A stretch of DNA of 64,000 nt from Gordionus sp. m RMFG-2023 (lineage: Eukaryota; Nematomorpha; Gordioida; Chordodea; Parachordodidae). Where the stretch lies: NCBI RefSeq assembly GCF_954871325.1, contig NC_088777.1, forward strand, positions 26,885,366 to 26,949,365, written 5' to 3'. Below the pieces are notes generated by a model. It saw only the letters and a list, made by a program, of their open reading frames with translations, did not search any database and was not told the DNA's origin. The translations under genes were made by a program, and so were the position numbers. Below are positions 34,886 to 46,835 of the stretch, piece by piece. Numbering within the stretch: the stretch's first letter is position 1; every line of letters starts with the position of its first letter.

Positions 34886-37673
34886 CAGGGTTGGCATGTC
34901 GGTCAATTGACCGGAGGAGTATTTGACCGGTCAAATACTCTAAAATATTAATGGAGAATAAATATTTTGATATAATTAACTAGTATGCATTAAAAGCATG
35001 TTTATCAATCTTATTAGGTTACAATTATTTAAAAAATTATTTGTATCATGAATTGTTAAAAACAAAAGAATTTTTTTATTGTTAAAATATAAATATGTAA
35101 TTTTTCTAAATATAGTAATATTTTTAGTTATTTTTTTGCCTAATCATTGCCGTTTCTCGCCTTCTTTATTTTTTTCAATTCATTTTTCTTAAAAAAAATA
35201 AAGATACCCGATTTATTATAATCATAATATAATTTTTTCATTCTTATTTTTTAATAAATTTAAATTTTATTTAATATTTAGCCGAGTATAAATTATATTA
35301 ATTCTCATTTGTTTTACTTACACTTGCTATATTTGGTTTTTAAAATTAATTTTCATTTTAATTGTTCTGGTCAGATTTACGGAATATTATTCAATTCTGG
35401 TAAAAAGTTATATATATTATATTATATTTATAATATTAAGAAATTATTGGAATAATTGGTCGATAATTATAAAATAGTTAAGATTGATTAACTTTACAAT
35501 AATCAAAATCATTTTTTGTTAAATTTTAATATATTAGGGATTATGGTCAAACCAAAGCATCATGTTTGGAAACATTTTCAAGAAGTACGCGATGGTAAAT
35601 CAGTTAAAGCGGTGTGCAAGTTTTGCAAGATGTCCTATATCACCCACGTTGATAGAATGGTCAAACATTTATTAAGCAGCTGTACTATGTGCCCTGTTAT
35701 AATTAAGGAAAAATTTTATTCAAATTCCAAAATATCAACCTCTACAAAAAATATCACAAATGTAATTTGTAATACTTCTAAGTCTAACTCTAATGAAGAA
35801 TTGGGTGAAATTAGTGAGAATGATTATCAAATGAACAATATTTTGTCTTGTGACTCAGGAGAATCTGATTCCATTATTTCTAATCAATCTATAAGCAAGG
35901 CGATTAAATATAAATCTCAATCTTGTATAACCGGTTTCATAGATAGAATTAATCCCAAAGAAAAAAATGAGCTGGATCAATTGTTTGCAAAGGCTGTATA
36001 TGCGAGCAATTTACCTTTCCACATCACTGAAAATCCCTACATCCAAGAATTTTTTAAAAAAATACGTCTTAATTACACATTACCCAGGAGAAGGCAGCTG
36101 GCTGGATATCTTCTAGACAAAGCGTCAGGTGATATGAAGGTGAGAGTTGCAGATATAATAGATAAAGCTCCTTACTTATCAATTGTATCAGATGGCTGGA
36201 GCAACATTAGAAACGAGAGTATTATTAATTTTATGGTGATGACGCCTGTTCCAGTGTTCTACAAATTTCTAAATACTGAGGAAAATCGCCATACGGCAGA
36301 TTATATTGCCCAGGAATTTAAAAATGTAATTCATGAATTGAATCCGGTAAAAGTATATTCTTTAGTTACTGATAATGCCGCTAACATGAAAGCAGCCTGG
36401 AGAATTTAAAATCTGAATCTATTTATAATCATATACAATGTTATGGTTATGCAGCGCATACATTGCAGTTATTCTTTCACGATTTTGAACGATTGAACGC
36501 CTTCAGTGACCATATTTCAATAATTAAAAAAATTGTTAAATTTTTCAAGAATAAACACATACCAGCTGCAGTATTTTCCCGTAATAAGAATCTTCATGGC
36601 ATACCATCGACATTATGTACAATTAGCCAAACAAGATGGGCATCGTCAATAAAATGTATGGAGCAAATTCAAATATGCAAGAAAGCTCTAAAAGCATCAG
36701 TTGTTGAAGAAGCTGTTTGTGATATTTGTCCCATAGAAATTACCAATAATATATTAAACGAAGTATTTTGGACGAAAAATTTAAAATTTTTAGCTATACT
36801 CCAACCTTTAGCTACCTCATTGTTGAAAGTGCAAGGGGATAAATGTACTTTGGCCCAAGTAAAAAACGAGATGCTTAATTTGGAAAAACACATAATACAA
36901 TCACATGCCATGATTCTATATTTTCTCCATCTCAAGAAAAAAAAATTAAGGTTATGTTTGAAAAGAGAAAAACTGATCTAAATACATGTGCTCACAATGC
37001 TGCTTATTTATTGGACCCCCAATATCAAGGGGAGCATCTTACTAATACTGAATTTGATGAAGCTGTAATATAATACAAGAATTGGGTATTTTACAAGGTG
37101 GTGATAATCAAAATATTTTGAGTAATATAGTAAATTTCAGAAGCAAAAGCGGTATATTTAATAGCCATAATATGTGGAAAGTTGTAACTTCCATAAGAAA
37201 CAATCAAATTTCGGCCTCAAATTGGTGGAATGCATTTTGCCTACCTTGCCCATTAAGAGAAGTCGCTAATATTTTACTAACATTTCCTAGTTCGACTTCT
37301 TCTTCTGAAAGAAATTGGTCGGTTTGGGGCAATATTCACACGAAAAACAGAAATAGATTAAAGGCTTCTACAGCAGGAAAATTAGTAAGAGTGTATCATA
37401 ATTTAAGATTGATTAAAAATATTAAAGAAAATAATGATATTGAATATGAATCGGAACAAGACTCTGCCACGGAGGGTAAAACATTGACTATAGAATGAAT
37501 TAAAAAATATTATGATATTTATTATTATACATAGATATATTATAATATTATATAAATGCAAAATAAAGTTAATATTGGTGTAAAAAACATTTATTTGAAT
37601 TTGACCATATTTGACCGGTCAAATATCGGTCAATTGACCGAATTGTATTTGACCGGTCAAATGCACAACCCTG
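34886..37673 (+). mobile_element. BED-finger hAT inside the piggyBac, perfect 8-bp TSD
   Basis: ATCAGAAT at 34878-34885 and 37674-37681 is a perfect target duplication. Ends read CAGGGTTG. Subterminal sequence is packed with GGTCAATTGACCG and TTGACCGGTCAAAT palindromic words at both ends, likely transposase-binding sites. The transposase lies at 35543-37498. Confidence 0.9.
35543..37498 (+). pseudogene. hAT transposase with BED zinc finger, broken
   Basis: The preferred start is ATG 35543 (MVKPKHHVWKHFQEVRDGKS), nine codons inside the longest open frame. BED finger: VWKHF, CKFC, then H-x4-C (VKHLLSSC). A DUF659-like catalytic region follows (IVSDGWSNIRNESIINFMVM, VYSLVTDNAANMKAAW), then AAHTLQLFFHDFERL, QTRWASSIKCME, and the dimerisation block WWNAFCLPCPLREVANILL...SSSERNWSVWGNIHTKNRNR. 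Breaks: a frame change near 36402, another near 36925-36940, and a stop near 37073. The parts are otherwise well kept, so the copy is moderately young. Confidence 0.85.
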
Positions 37674-37681
37674 ATCAGAAT

Positions 37682-38055
37682 ATAAGTTCAAAGTTCGGTA
37701 TTTTAGGCGCCAAAATTTTTACACTTTTACATCGATTACCATTCTATATAAATATATATAAATCAAAGGTAAATAATATTTTTATGATAGATTATTACTA
37801 GTATTTCATGTTTAGTAAAAAAAAAAATTAACAATAACATATGATTTTTTAAAGAAAATCCAAATTGGTAACATTGGGATTTTCTTATGTAATTTTTTCC
37901 ATAAATTTTTTAAAATTAAATATTGAAAATATGATATAGTAAGAATTGAATATTGGCTATTTTCCATTTAGCAAGCCACTATAATATTTGCAAAAAGTTA
38001 AGAAAGTGAAAATTTTATTTTATATTTTTTTAAAAATTTTATAAATAATTTTTAG
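37682..38055. other. piggyBac 5' non-coding sequence
   Basis: A/T-rich sequence between the hAT target duplication and the transposase start; nothing else seen. Confidence 0.5.
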
Positions 38056-39690
38056 ATGACCTCAACATGTATTATACCAGAGGGAGATATATCTGATGTA
38101 GATATTGAGAAGGATGATGACTTTGAAAATGCCACAGTAGTTGATCTAAATATGACCTATGATATTTTACCAGATATTGGGTTGGAACTGGAAAATTATG
38201 ATTATGATATTATCCCAAGTAATAGGAAAACCCTATGGCGAAATAAGGATTTATATAAATATAATACAGAATTTAAACAAGAATTTTTGCCTCCACCTGA
38301 TAAGGAAATTTCGCCTTACAAATATTTTAAAAAATTTATAGACGATGATATTATTAACAATTTAGTAGAGCAAACGAATATTTATTCTTTTCAATTATCT
38401 GGCAAATCAACAAAAATAAATAGTAGTGAAATTGAAAAATTTCTCGGAATTCACCTTTATACGGGCATTGTTAAATTGCCATCAATAAGGCAATATTGGG
38501 CTATAGAGACAGTGATTCCTCAAATTTCTCAATGCATGACAAGAAACAGATTCTTGGAATTGAGAAAATAATTTCATATTAATGATAATAATAATATAAT
38601 CCTTAGGGGCCAGCCTAATTACGATAAACTTTTCAAACTAATACCATTTATTAGTGCATTAAAAATGAACATGAGAAAGATTCAATTAGAGGAAAAATTA
38701 TCAATTGATGAAATGATAGTCCCCTTCAAAGGGCGATGTGAATTTAAATAATATATTAGCTCAAAACCGCATAAATGGGAAATTAAAATTTTCGCTTTAT
38801 GTGGATCATCTGGAATGCTATATGATTTCGAAATATATTTAGGGAAATGCACAAATATAAAAAAACTTTGATGGGAATTAGTGGAGATATTGTTATACGA
38901 CTATTAGAAACTGTTCCCCCACATAAAAATCATAAAATTTACATGGATAACCTTTTTCTTCATATAATTTAACAGTTGCGCTCAAAGATAATGGCTTTAT
39001 CATGTCGGGGACCATTAGATCTAATCGATTATTAGGATGCCATCTGGTTGATGATAAAATCTTAAAGAAAAAAGAAAGAGGGTCCCTTGATTATAAAGTG
39101 GATTCTAATAATAATATTATAATTTGCAAATGGTTTGATAACATCACGAACGAAAAGATGGTCGGTATCTGAAAAATCCTTTATTAATGTTGAAATTCCG
39201 GCTTATAATTCAAGATTATAATGCTTGTATGGGCGGAGTGGATCTCCACGATATGTTAATTGAACTATACAGAATTGACATAAAATGGAAGCGCTTTTAC
39301 ATGCGAATTTTCTTTCATTTATTAGATTCCTTTGTGGTGAATTCGTGGTTACTCTATAGACGCCACATCAAACAGAAAGAGGATAAATATATATCTCTTT
39401 TAGCGTTTAAAGCTCGGATAACTAAAGGATTAATGATGGTTGGAAAGGAAAATTATGGAAAAGAAGGTAAACATAATTTGAAGATTGAAAAAAAAAGAAA
39501 GAAATTGAATAGTTTTCATTCAATCCCAGATATTAGATTCGATAAAATAGGGCATTGGCCCTCGGCGGCTAACAGACAAAGATGCAAGAATTGCAAAATT
39601 GGTTATACCAGATTTGAATGTTTAAAATGTAAAATATCTTTATGTTTAAATAAAAATCGCAATTGTTTTATTTCTTATCATTCAAAATAA
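38056..39690 (+). pseudogene. piggyBac transposase, broken
   Basis: Starts MTSTCIIPEGDISDVDIEKD with an acidic leader, then YFKKFIDDDIINNLVEQTNI and FLGIHLYTGIVKLPSIRQYW. The catalytic blocks follow: KLSIDEMIVPFKGR (first Asp), a YMDNLF-like block near 38945 (second Asp) and YNACMGGVDLHDMLIELYRI (third region, 39214). The end has a Cys-rich finger (CKNCKIGYTRFECLKCKISL then CFISYH). Disruptions include a stop after LELRK at 38571, a stop near 38749, and further stops and frame changes between 38870 and 39190. The two end blocks stay open. Confidence 0.85.
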
Positions 39691-40595
39691 ATTGTATATT
39701 TTTTTACATATGAATATCCCAATGATGACAATTGGTAACATTTTATAATTCTATATATATATACACTTTTTAAAATAAAAAACGTTGAAAATATGTTATT
39801 TGCATCTTATTTAACTCAGTTTTAGAAGAAAAAATTTTTTTGTTCACGGGAAATATGTCGGGAGCGAAAGGGTTAACAGGTTTATATTAGTAAAAATTTG
39901 GGCAGCACTTCCGTGTAATAGAGCTTTGTGAAACAATTTCTCTAACAACCACTTAAACTTCCGACACACGGGTAACCTAGTATCTCTAACAACCACCTAA
40001 ACTTTCGACACACGGGTAATCTAGTATCTAGAAGGTCGCGAGTTTTTGGCCACCACTTTCTTAACTTATTATCTATTCTTTTTTTTTCTTTTTTTCTTAC
40101 TGCACTTTTACAATAAAATATATAATTTTTCTTACTTGTAATATTTTTTTTCTTCTTTTATTTTGAACAAAATTTAATTTTTTCTCTTTTGAACGAAACC
40201 AAAAAAAATAAATTTCTAAAAAAAATAGACAACAATATAATCGAAAATCTGGAAAAACGACAATTTCCTTTTTTTTTTATCTATATATATATCTACTATA
40301 AAATAAATATTAATTGAATAATAATTTAATTAATTTAAAAATAGCAATTTTTATAATATATTAAAAGAATGAATGCGCAAAAAAATATCAAAAAAAATAT
40401 TAATCACAAATAAAAATTAAAAGAATGAATGCGCAGAAAATATCAAAAAATATTAATCACAAATAAAATGCTTATCATACAAAATTACTCCACGCTATAC
40501 CTAAAACACGATACATATAAATAACATTTATAAGTTTTAACTATTTAAAAGATATCTTAAAAGGTTATAATATTCAACGTTATTAGAATAATATA

Positions 40596-42410
40596 CAGGG
40601 TTGCAGGTGTTTTATTTGGCGATACATTAAAAACAAAGACTATTAAGTAGTATAATAAATAAGTTTAAAGTGTTTAAAAAACAGAAATACTAAGGAAAAA
40701 TATTTATTAATAAATAAAAATTTCTCATAAAAATAATTTTTTTAAATTTAAAATGTTTAATTAATAATATTTAATCCAATAATACTAATAATAGTTTTAG
40801 AAATTCCTTTTTATTTAATAATAATTCCTTTTTATCTAATTATTCTTTTTCCATTCCAGCATTTTTGCAATCGGCTATAAGTGCCAATTCTATTATAATA
40901 AACCCTATAAACTCGCCTGAAATTCAAAACCCAAAAAGAAAATATAATTGTTGGAATAAAGAGAAAATTGATATAGTAACAAAATTGTTATCCCAGCCCG
41001 AAATGTAAAGAATGAAAATAAGGGATATTGCTAAACATTGATATGTCAATAGCCTCGGTAAACAAATTAAGGCAAGAAACCTTTCCAGATTTTACTGGGG
41101 GACCATTGAAGCAATATCAAAAAAGAAAGGTGATAAATCTTTTAATGGATAACAACACGTCTACTATCAAGGATATCATAGAAATTTTCCTCCAGGTTTC
41201 ACAAAAAATGAGGGGACCATCCGAAAATATATTTAAAAAATAGGATGGTCTAATAAAAGGGCTGGGAAAAAGCCCGATCGATGAAATACACAAGGAATTC
41301 GTATTCGACAGATTTATTGCCTTAAAATGATAAACATTCCTATGTAAAAAAATGTTCTTTCTGGATGAAACAGGCATAAACCTACATGTTATACCTGTGT
41401 ATGCTTGGGCTCCCTACAATGTCACACCAACTGTGATAGTTCCACTTTCCAAAGGTAAGAACGTTAGCATTTTGAACGATAGGAATTGAGGGCCTTATAA
41501 CCTATCGAATTATTGAAGGACCCTATAATGGGTTCCTTTTGCTTGATTATCTGAGAGAATTAGTAACAATTCTTCCAAATGATGAAATTATCATTATGGA
41601 TAATGCCGCAATACACAAGTGTCATCTTATTGATGGCTATAAAAATCGAATTGAATATCTTCCACCATATTCACCTCAATTAAATCCTATTGAAAACTTT
41701 TTCGGGGTCATGAAAAACAAATATAATACCAAGGCCAAACAATAAAGATCAAATTGTAAATAATGTTACTTCGATATTAAATCGGTACATACCGATTTTA
41801 CAAATTTTTATAATCATATGCATAATTTTTTGGAACTTGGTTATCGGGGACAACCAATCAATTAAAGGTAATATAAATTTATACAATATTTTAAATATAT
41901 TTTTATCTTTTCTCTATTTATATAAAAATAAAGATGTCAATTTCGGAACACTTAAACTCAAAACTAAACGAGAATACAATTTTAAAATATAATATTTTCT
42001 CACAATAATAAATCATTATGTAAATTATTATATTTTGTTTGCACTTGCAATTATAGATTATTATAATATATACAAAATAAAATATTCAACTATATTTGAA
42101 GAAAAAAAATATTTGAAATTTATATTTTCTAAATTTTAAAAAATAAATATTTTATTAATTGGTTTGGGATCTGTATACTAAATTTTCTTACTGGGTTTAA
42201 AAATTTTTATCTTTCAAAAATTTCATCCGATTATTTTTTTTTTAAAATTAAAATAAGGTTTATAAAAATGAAAAAATATTCACTTTAACTATTTTTTTCC
42301 TAATACATAAATGAGGTATTTCTGTTTTTTAAACACTTCAAACTTATTTATTATACCACTTAATAGTCTTTGTTTTTAATGTATCACCAAATAAAAGACC
42401 TGCAAACCTG
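40596..42410 (+). mobile_element. Tc1/IS630-like transposon with TIRs of about 95 bp
   Basis: TA at 40594-40595 and 42411-42412 flanks long inverted repeats. The left end CAGGGTTGCAGGTGTTTTAT matches the right end's reverse complement CAGGTTTGCAGGTCTTTTAT, and the match continues for about 95 bp with only a few differences (AACAAAGACTATTAAGT and on). The interior carries a broken transposase. Confidence 0.8.
40886..41744 (+). pseudogene. Tc1/IS630-like DDE transposase, broken
   Basis: N-terminal helix-turn-helix region: NCWNKEKIDIVTKLLSQPEM and MSIASVNKLRQETFPDFTG. DDE core: FLDETGINLHV (first Asp, about 41357), EIIIMDNAAIHKC (second Asp, about 41585) and LPPYSPQLNPIENFF (Glu, about 41680), ending NTKAKQ at 41744. 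Frame changes or stops occur around 41005, 41025, 41240-41330 and 41480. All three catalytic positions survive in separate frames. Confidence 0.75.
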
Positions 42411-42412
42411 TA

Positions 42413-42649
42413 TTTGTCATAATATAACGTATTTGTAAAAGGTCAGTTAATTTGAATACCTACCTATAGAAGTTAAATTGAATAATTATAGAAAAGTATA
42501 TATATATGCAAGGATTGAAAATAAAAAAACTATTGACCATAAGTTTCTTAAAGATATAAAATTTGCAACGAAATAAAAAAAACGCGGTCTTCGGTCAAGT
42601 TAGATATTAAATGGAATTATTTTTTTTGTTTTAAAAAAAAATAAATAAA
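42413..42649. other. Short unassigned intron segment
   Basis: A/T-rich; nothing recognised. Confidence 0.35.
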
Positions 42650-44800
42650 TAATATGTTGTTAGAAATTATATGTGATATTTCAAAAATTACATTTAACGA
42701 ATTTCGTAAAGAGGAAACTTCTTTAGATGATTATTTGGATTATATTAAATATATTTAGAACATAAAGAATATTCCTCAAACAACGCAACTTAATTATTCA
42801 TAGCATATGAAGGAATAAATATAATAACAGATTAAAAAATTACTTTTTCCAAGGGGATGATGTGGTTTGGGCAGATTTATATAAAAGAACTTTTTAAAGA
42901 TAAAAGAACTGTCTAGGCATCAAGAATTGATTTTATTAGATTAAGTCGCGGACCAACAGAATCACTAATGAGTTATTTAACAAAAATAAAGGAACTAGCC
43001 CGTAGATGTGAATTAGAAGATTTTATAGAACTGCGAATTCGTGATCAATTAATCGCTGGATCAAATATGTCGCAACTAGATAATGAACTACATTTAAGAT
43101 ACCCAGATACTAGAGACCAAGAGCAACCGTTAAGCTTAAACACGGTTATAGAAATGGCTTTAGCGATGAGAAATAAATAATAATAAAATAGTTTATAAAA
43201 CAAAAAGACCTAACATAATGATAATAATAAACTATTAAATGATAATGATAATCGGCAATATCAAAATAATAATAAAACATACGTAAATGGAAAACTAGTT
43301 CAAGGTTATAATAACTACCACACCAATAATAATAAAATAAGGAAACCGTGTTATTTTTGTAATCGTTTTCATGCTATTCGGAATTGTCCAGCATACGGAA
43401 CAACGTGCAGCAAATGTAAGAAATTAAACCACTTTGCCGTGTGTTGTAAAACTGGGGAAAAAGTTTACGGTACAAATTACAATAGTAACGACGAAGATTC
43501 ATCAATAAAAAAGTCTACAAATATGGACAGCACCCAACAATTGTGGTATTAATAAACAACCACGAAATTAAAATGGAATATGATACAGATTCAGCAGTAA
43601 CCATCATTAATGCAACAATATGAATAAAATTGGGAAGCCAAAACTTACAATGGTTAGAGCTCCAACTACATATGGAAACAATACAATAAATATTAGGGAG
43701 TAGTTTATGTAAACAATTAGATGATAAAATAAAATAGCTTTCGTTATTAGTTACAAAAACACATTTATTTGGATTTCCATGGACTATAGAATTTGATCTA
43801 TCGTTATCAACAAATATAAAAGTCAATATGATCAGCAATAAATATAATAATAATGATAATGGTAACGTGAATATTGAAAACTATATAAAGATTGCTTCCG
43901 TGTTTGATAATAAATTAAGATTAATAAAAAAATTAGAAGAAAATACAAAACCAATATCTCTACGAGCAAAAAGAGTACCGTTGCCTTTAAAAGTAGAAAT
44001 TGAAAATGAACTGAAACGTTTGGAATAAAATAACATAATAAAGAAAATAGATCCATCAACAACAGTAACCTGGAGTACTCCAATGGTAGTGGTACATAAA
44101 ACTTCAGGTGAACTACGATAATGTGGTGATTTCAAAGTAACATTGGATAAATTTTTACTAAAAGACTTTCACATTCTTGTTTGAAGAATTAATCGATTAG
44201 ATCTAGATGCATATCTTCAAATGAGTATTGACGAAGAATCGCAAGAATTATTAACATGGTAACACCAAATCACCAAATGGATACTACCGCCATTTACGAT
44301 TACTTAGCTCCAATAATATTTGAACAATGGACGATTTACTGGCTGACTGTAAAGATACAGCAGTTTATTTAGACGATGTTATAATCACAGGAAAAAATGA
44401 TACTGAACAGACTCAAAAAATTACAAAATGCTGGATTAAAGAAACAAGCAAAATAAATTTTATGAAAGAAAAAGTATTATATTTAAAGGATGCATAATGG
44501 ATGAAAATGGAATACACCCAGATAAAAAGAAAATAATAGCAATATAATAATATATAACTCCAAAAGACATGATATAAAATCATTTTTAGGTATATTAATC
44601 TATCATACACGGTTCTTACCAAAATTGCATGGAATTATCGCCGAATTACATAATAAAACTAGTAAAAATGTTAAATGGAATTGGACTAAAAAAGATGATA
44701 CATTATTTGAAAGAGCAAAAGGAATAGTAACAGAACAAAATACTATACAGTTTTATAAATCAGGCCATAATAAAAATAGTAAATGAAATCAGTAAATATA
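42650..44800 (+). mobile_element. Old Ty3/gypsy relic (gag to partial reverse transcriptase)
   Basis: The plus strand shows a gag segment (LARRCELEDFIELRIRDQLI near 43000), two zinc knuckles (CYFCNRFHAIRNCP, CSKCKKLNHFAVCC near 43350-43450), a protease-like stretch, and reverse transcriptase pieces (LRAKRVPLPLKVEIENELKR near 43960; VVVHKTSGEL near 44095; VYLDDVIITGK-like near 44370). No integrase or LTRs were found. It is broken in many places and looks much older than the other two gypsy groups. Motifs suggest a mag-like clade, but that is tentative. Confidence 0.6.
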
Positions 44801-45399
44801 ATTGAAATAAGAAATGCATAACAACCAAATTCAAAAGAAAACACTTGAAAAGTAATAAAATATTTTTTTATTAAAATTTACAAAATAGTGAATAGATATT
44901 TTAGTAATAACCATAATTTATTTAAGAAAAATTTGATCACTCCTCTCATCTGATGCAAGATTCTACTTTTCCATTTATCACTCAGGAGTTAAGAAAATCG
45001 AATACAATATATATTTTATACTAAAATTTGAAGAAAATAAGATTTGTTATCTTTTTGAAATATTATAATAAATGCATAATATGTAAAAATGATGGCAAAT
45101 AATATTATATACAAAAAATTATTTTTTACAAATTAAAAACCCAATTATTTTTTTTTGCATATTTGAGTATTAAATTTTGAAAATTTTAAATCAACTAGTT
45201 TAAACATTCACAACTGGCTAACAAATCAGAAGTATTATTTTTTAATATACAGTGTGTGTATGATTTATAAAACATTTTAACATATCATTAGTATAAAATT
45301 ATTTTTCATTCAACATTTAAGAACTTGTTAAAATATTTTTCCAAATTAAATTATAACCTATAATATTTAAATCTGTAATAATTTTTAAATATTTTTCAA
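44801..45399. other. AT-rich intron sequence, nothing recognised
   Basis: No coding or repeat structure supported. Confidence 0.35.
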
Positions 45400-45938
45400 A
45401 CTTACATTAAACTTTGATAATTTTTTAAAATTTATGATAGCTTCTTAAATGTCAAATTTCAGTATAGCTAGGATTTAAAATCTACTTATAGTTTCGGTAT
45501 TCATCTTATATTAATATTATTTACTAACTTTATATTTCTCCTTATGAAACATCGTATTCTCTTAGGGGTTTATCTGACATAACAAATATTTATCGACTAT
45601 ATTCATCCATATCATCAAATTAGATGTTTGGCTGATTTAACAAACATTTATTCTCATATTCTCACCTTCTTTATTAGACCCACCAATTGATGCTATTATT
45701 CGTCAAAAAAATAACAGTTGGAATGAGGAAAAAATTGAGCTGGCTAAAAATGGCTAATAGTTTAGATCAACCCAATGTAAAGTTAATGACCCATGATCTA
45801 ATTTTATCTGTTGATTCTATTTATCCTTTTTATCAAAATGTATATAATCATTGGATCAAAGCCGGGAAAGGCCCCTCCCCCACCCCTCATTGCAAATTCT
45901 TGCATACGCACCTGTTTCACTTATGTGATCATATTTAA
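45400..45938 (+). pseudogene. Tc1/IS630-like relic, second copy of the 17060-17700 type
   Basis: A frame at 45687-45938 includes GMRKKLSWLKMANSLDQPNV and LILSVDSIYPFYQNVYNHWI. In the alternate frame NSWNEEKIELAK matches the N-terminus of the element at 40596. Upstream non-coding sequence (TATTTACTAACTTTATA, GGGTTTATCTGACATAAC) matches 17410-17500. Confidence 0.45.
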
Positions 45939-46507
45939 CGCTAACTAGCGTTATGATTTAAAAAGAAATAACACACATATGATGTTTATTTTATGAATTT
46001 TGATAAAACCCAATATCTTGATGTCAAAATATTTTAATTTTTACAACAAAAGCCTAATTTATTATAAATAAATTAAACAGATGAGGCCTGAGGGATATAA
46101 AATATTGTTACCCCAAATAATTTTTTACTATTTTAAATAACGCTGAACTATCTAGTTCACTGTGCCGACTACCCCAAGTCTCCCCTATAGGTTGATATCC
46201 GCCGATCACTGATATCAAACCTATTCGTTTATAATAATATTATGGTCTTTATAGGAAATAACATAAACTAAAAATATATCAACAATAACAAATAGCAAAG
46301 GCTATTCTAATTAAGATATATGCATCTTTTTAAAAAATAATTCTCTGATATTTTAACAATATCAAATGTTTTTATTCCTCCATTTATATATATAAGTTTG
46401 GCCAGTTTAAAAATATCGACCAATAACCGATATTTAAAAAATGATATCAGAACAAAATGATTCGATAAATATTTTCACTCCATTTTAAAATATAATTTGA
46501 TTAAAAG
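45939..46507. other. End of TEX2 intron 4 with a solo MITE end
   Basis: 46165-46186 (CTACCCCAAGTCTCCCCTAT) is a solo end of the GGGAGACTGGGG MITE type. The rest is unassigned. The acceptor AAAAG ends at 46507. Confidence 0.35.
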
Positions 46508-46607
46508 GTGCCTTACTTCATTGAACCATTAAAACTTCTTCATTTCGAAACTGGACAAACACTTCCTGTGGTTCACGCAACCACCCGTCCATGGACAGAT
46601 TCCGATG
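46508..46607 (+). CDS. TEX2: TEX2 homologue, SMP domain exon
   Basis: A 100-bp exon that starts in phase 0 after ATTAAAAG and ends one base into a Gly codon before GTATAT. It reads VPYFIEPLKLLHFETGQTLP then VVHATTRPWTDSDG. The TEX2 SMP pattern is LPYFxxxLTLxELDMGxxxPxIxxxxKPxxDxxG, aligned without gaps. The Gly codon is completed by the first two bases of the exon at 58951, itself the next SMP block. This is the best single match in the window. Confidence 0.87.
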
Positions 46608-46827
46608 GTATATGCATTCAAGCGTTATATATATACACCATGTTTCAATTGAACTGACACTCTTTTTGTTTTACCAATAAATATTTCAATTCTAAAAACA
46701 ATTCAATAAAATTTTATAGATTGACAGAGGGATAAATTATCAATATTTTCTGCAAATTTCATTAAATCTATAGATAGGGTTTAAAGTTATGCACATATAT
46801 AGCCAAAGTGATTTTTTCGCAGCCCGA
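46608..46827. other. Start of TEX2 intron 5
   Basis: A/T-rich; nothing recognised. Confidence 0.35.
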
Positions 46828-46835
46828 GCTCCACC

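Larger units (their letters stand above)
34718..39872 (+). mobile_element. piggyBac transposon with TTAA target duplication, carrying a nested hAT
   Basis: TTAA at 34714-34717 and 39873-39876 flanks inverted ends CCCTTTCGCGCCC and GGGAGCGAAAGGG. Without the hAT insert (2.8 kb) the element is about 2.36 kb, normal for piggyBac. It sits inside the LTR of the gypsy element. The transposase lies at 38056-39690. Confidence 0.9.
28790..40515 (-). mobile_element. Ty3/gypsy retrotransposon with nested insertions (broken)
   Basis: Minus-strand element. Internal parts run from about 34230 down to 29710: gag end with three zinc knuckles (CFNCGKPGH-like, CFICEKLGHIAPYC, CAGCGRFGHNKEEC), protease (MFDTGVAISVIG), a hydrophilic repeat spacer, reverse transcriptase, RNase H, and HHCC/DDE integrase (YPSSNGQAERM-like end). 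LTR sequence flanks it at about 28790-29709 (partial and itself invaded) and at 34452-34717 continued at 39873-40515. The interruption is a piggyBac element that carries a hAT. The LTR starts TGTATCGTG on the minus strand. It is broken in roughly ten or more places and is clearly older than the gypsy pair in intron 1. The sense strand is notably G-rich. Confidence 0.75.

Noticed and set aside
43515-44135. Several minus-strand frames
   Set aside because: Antisense to the old gypsy relic.
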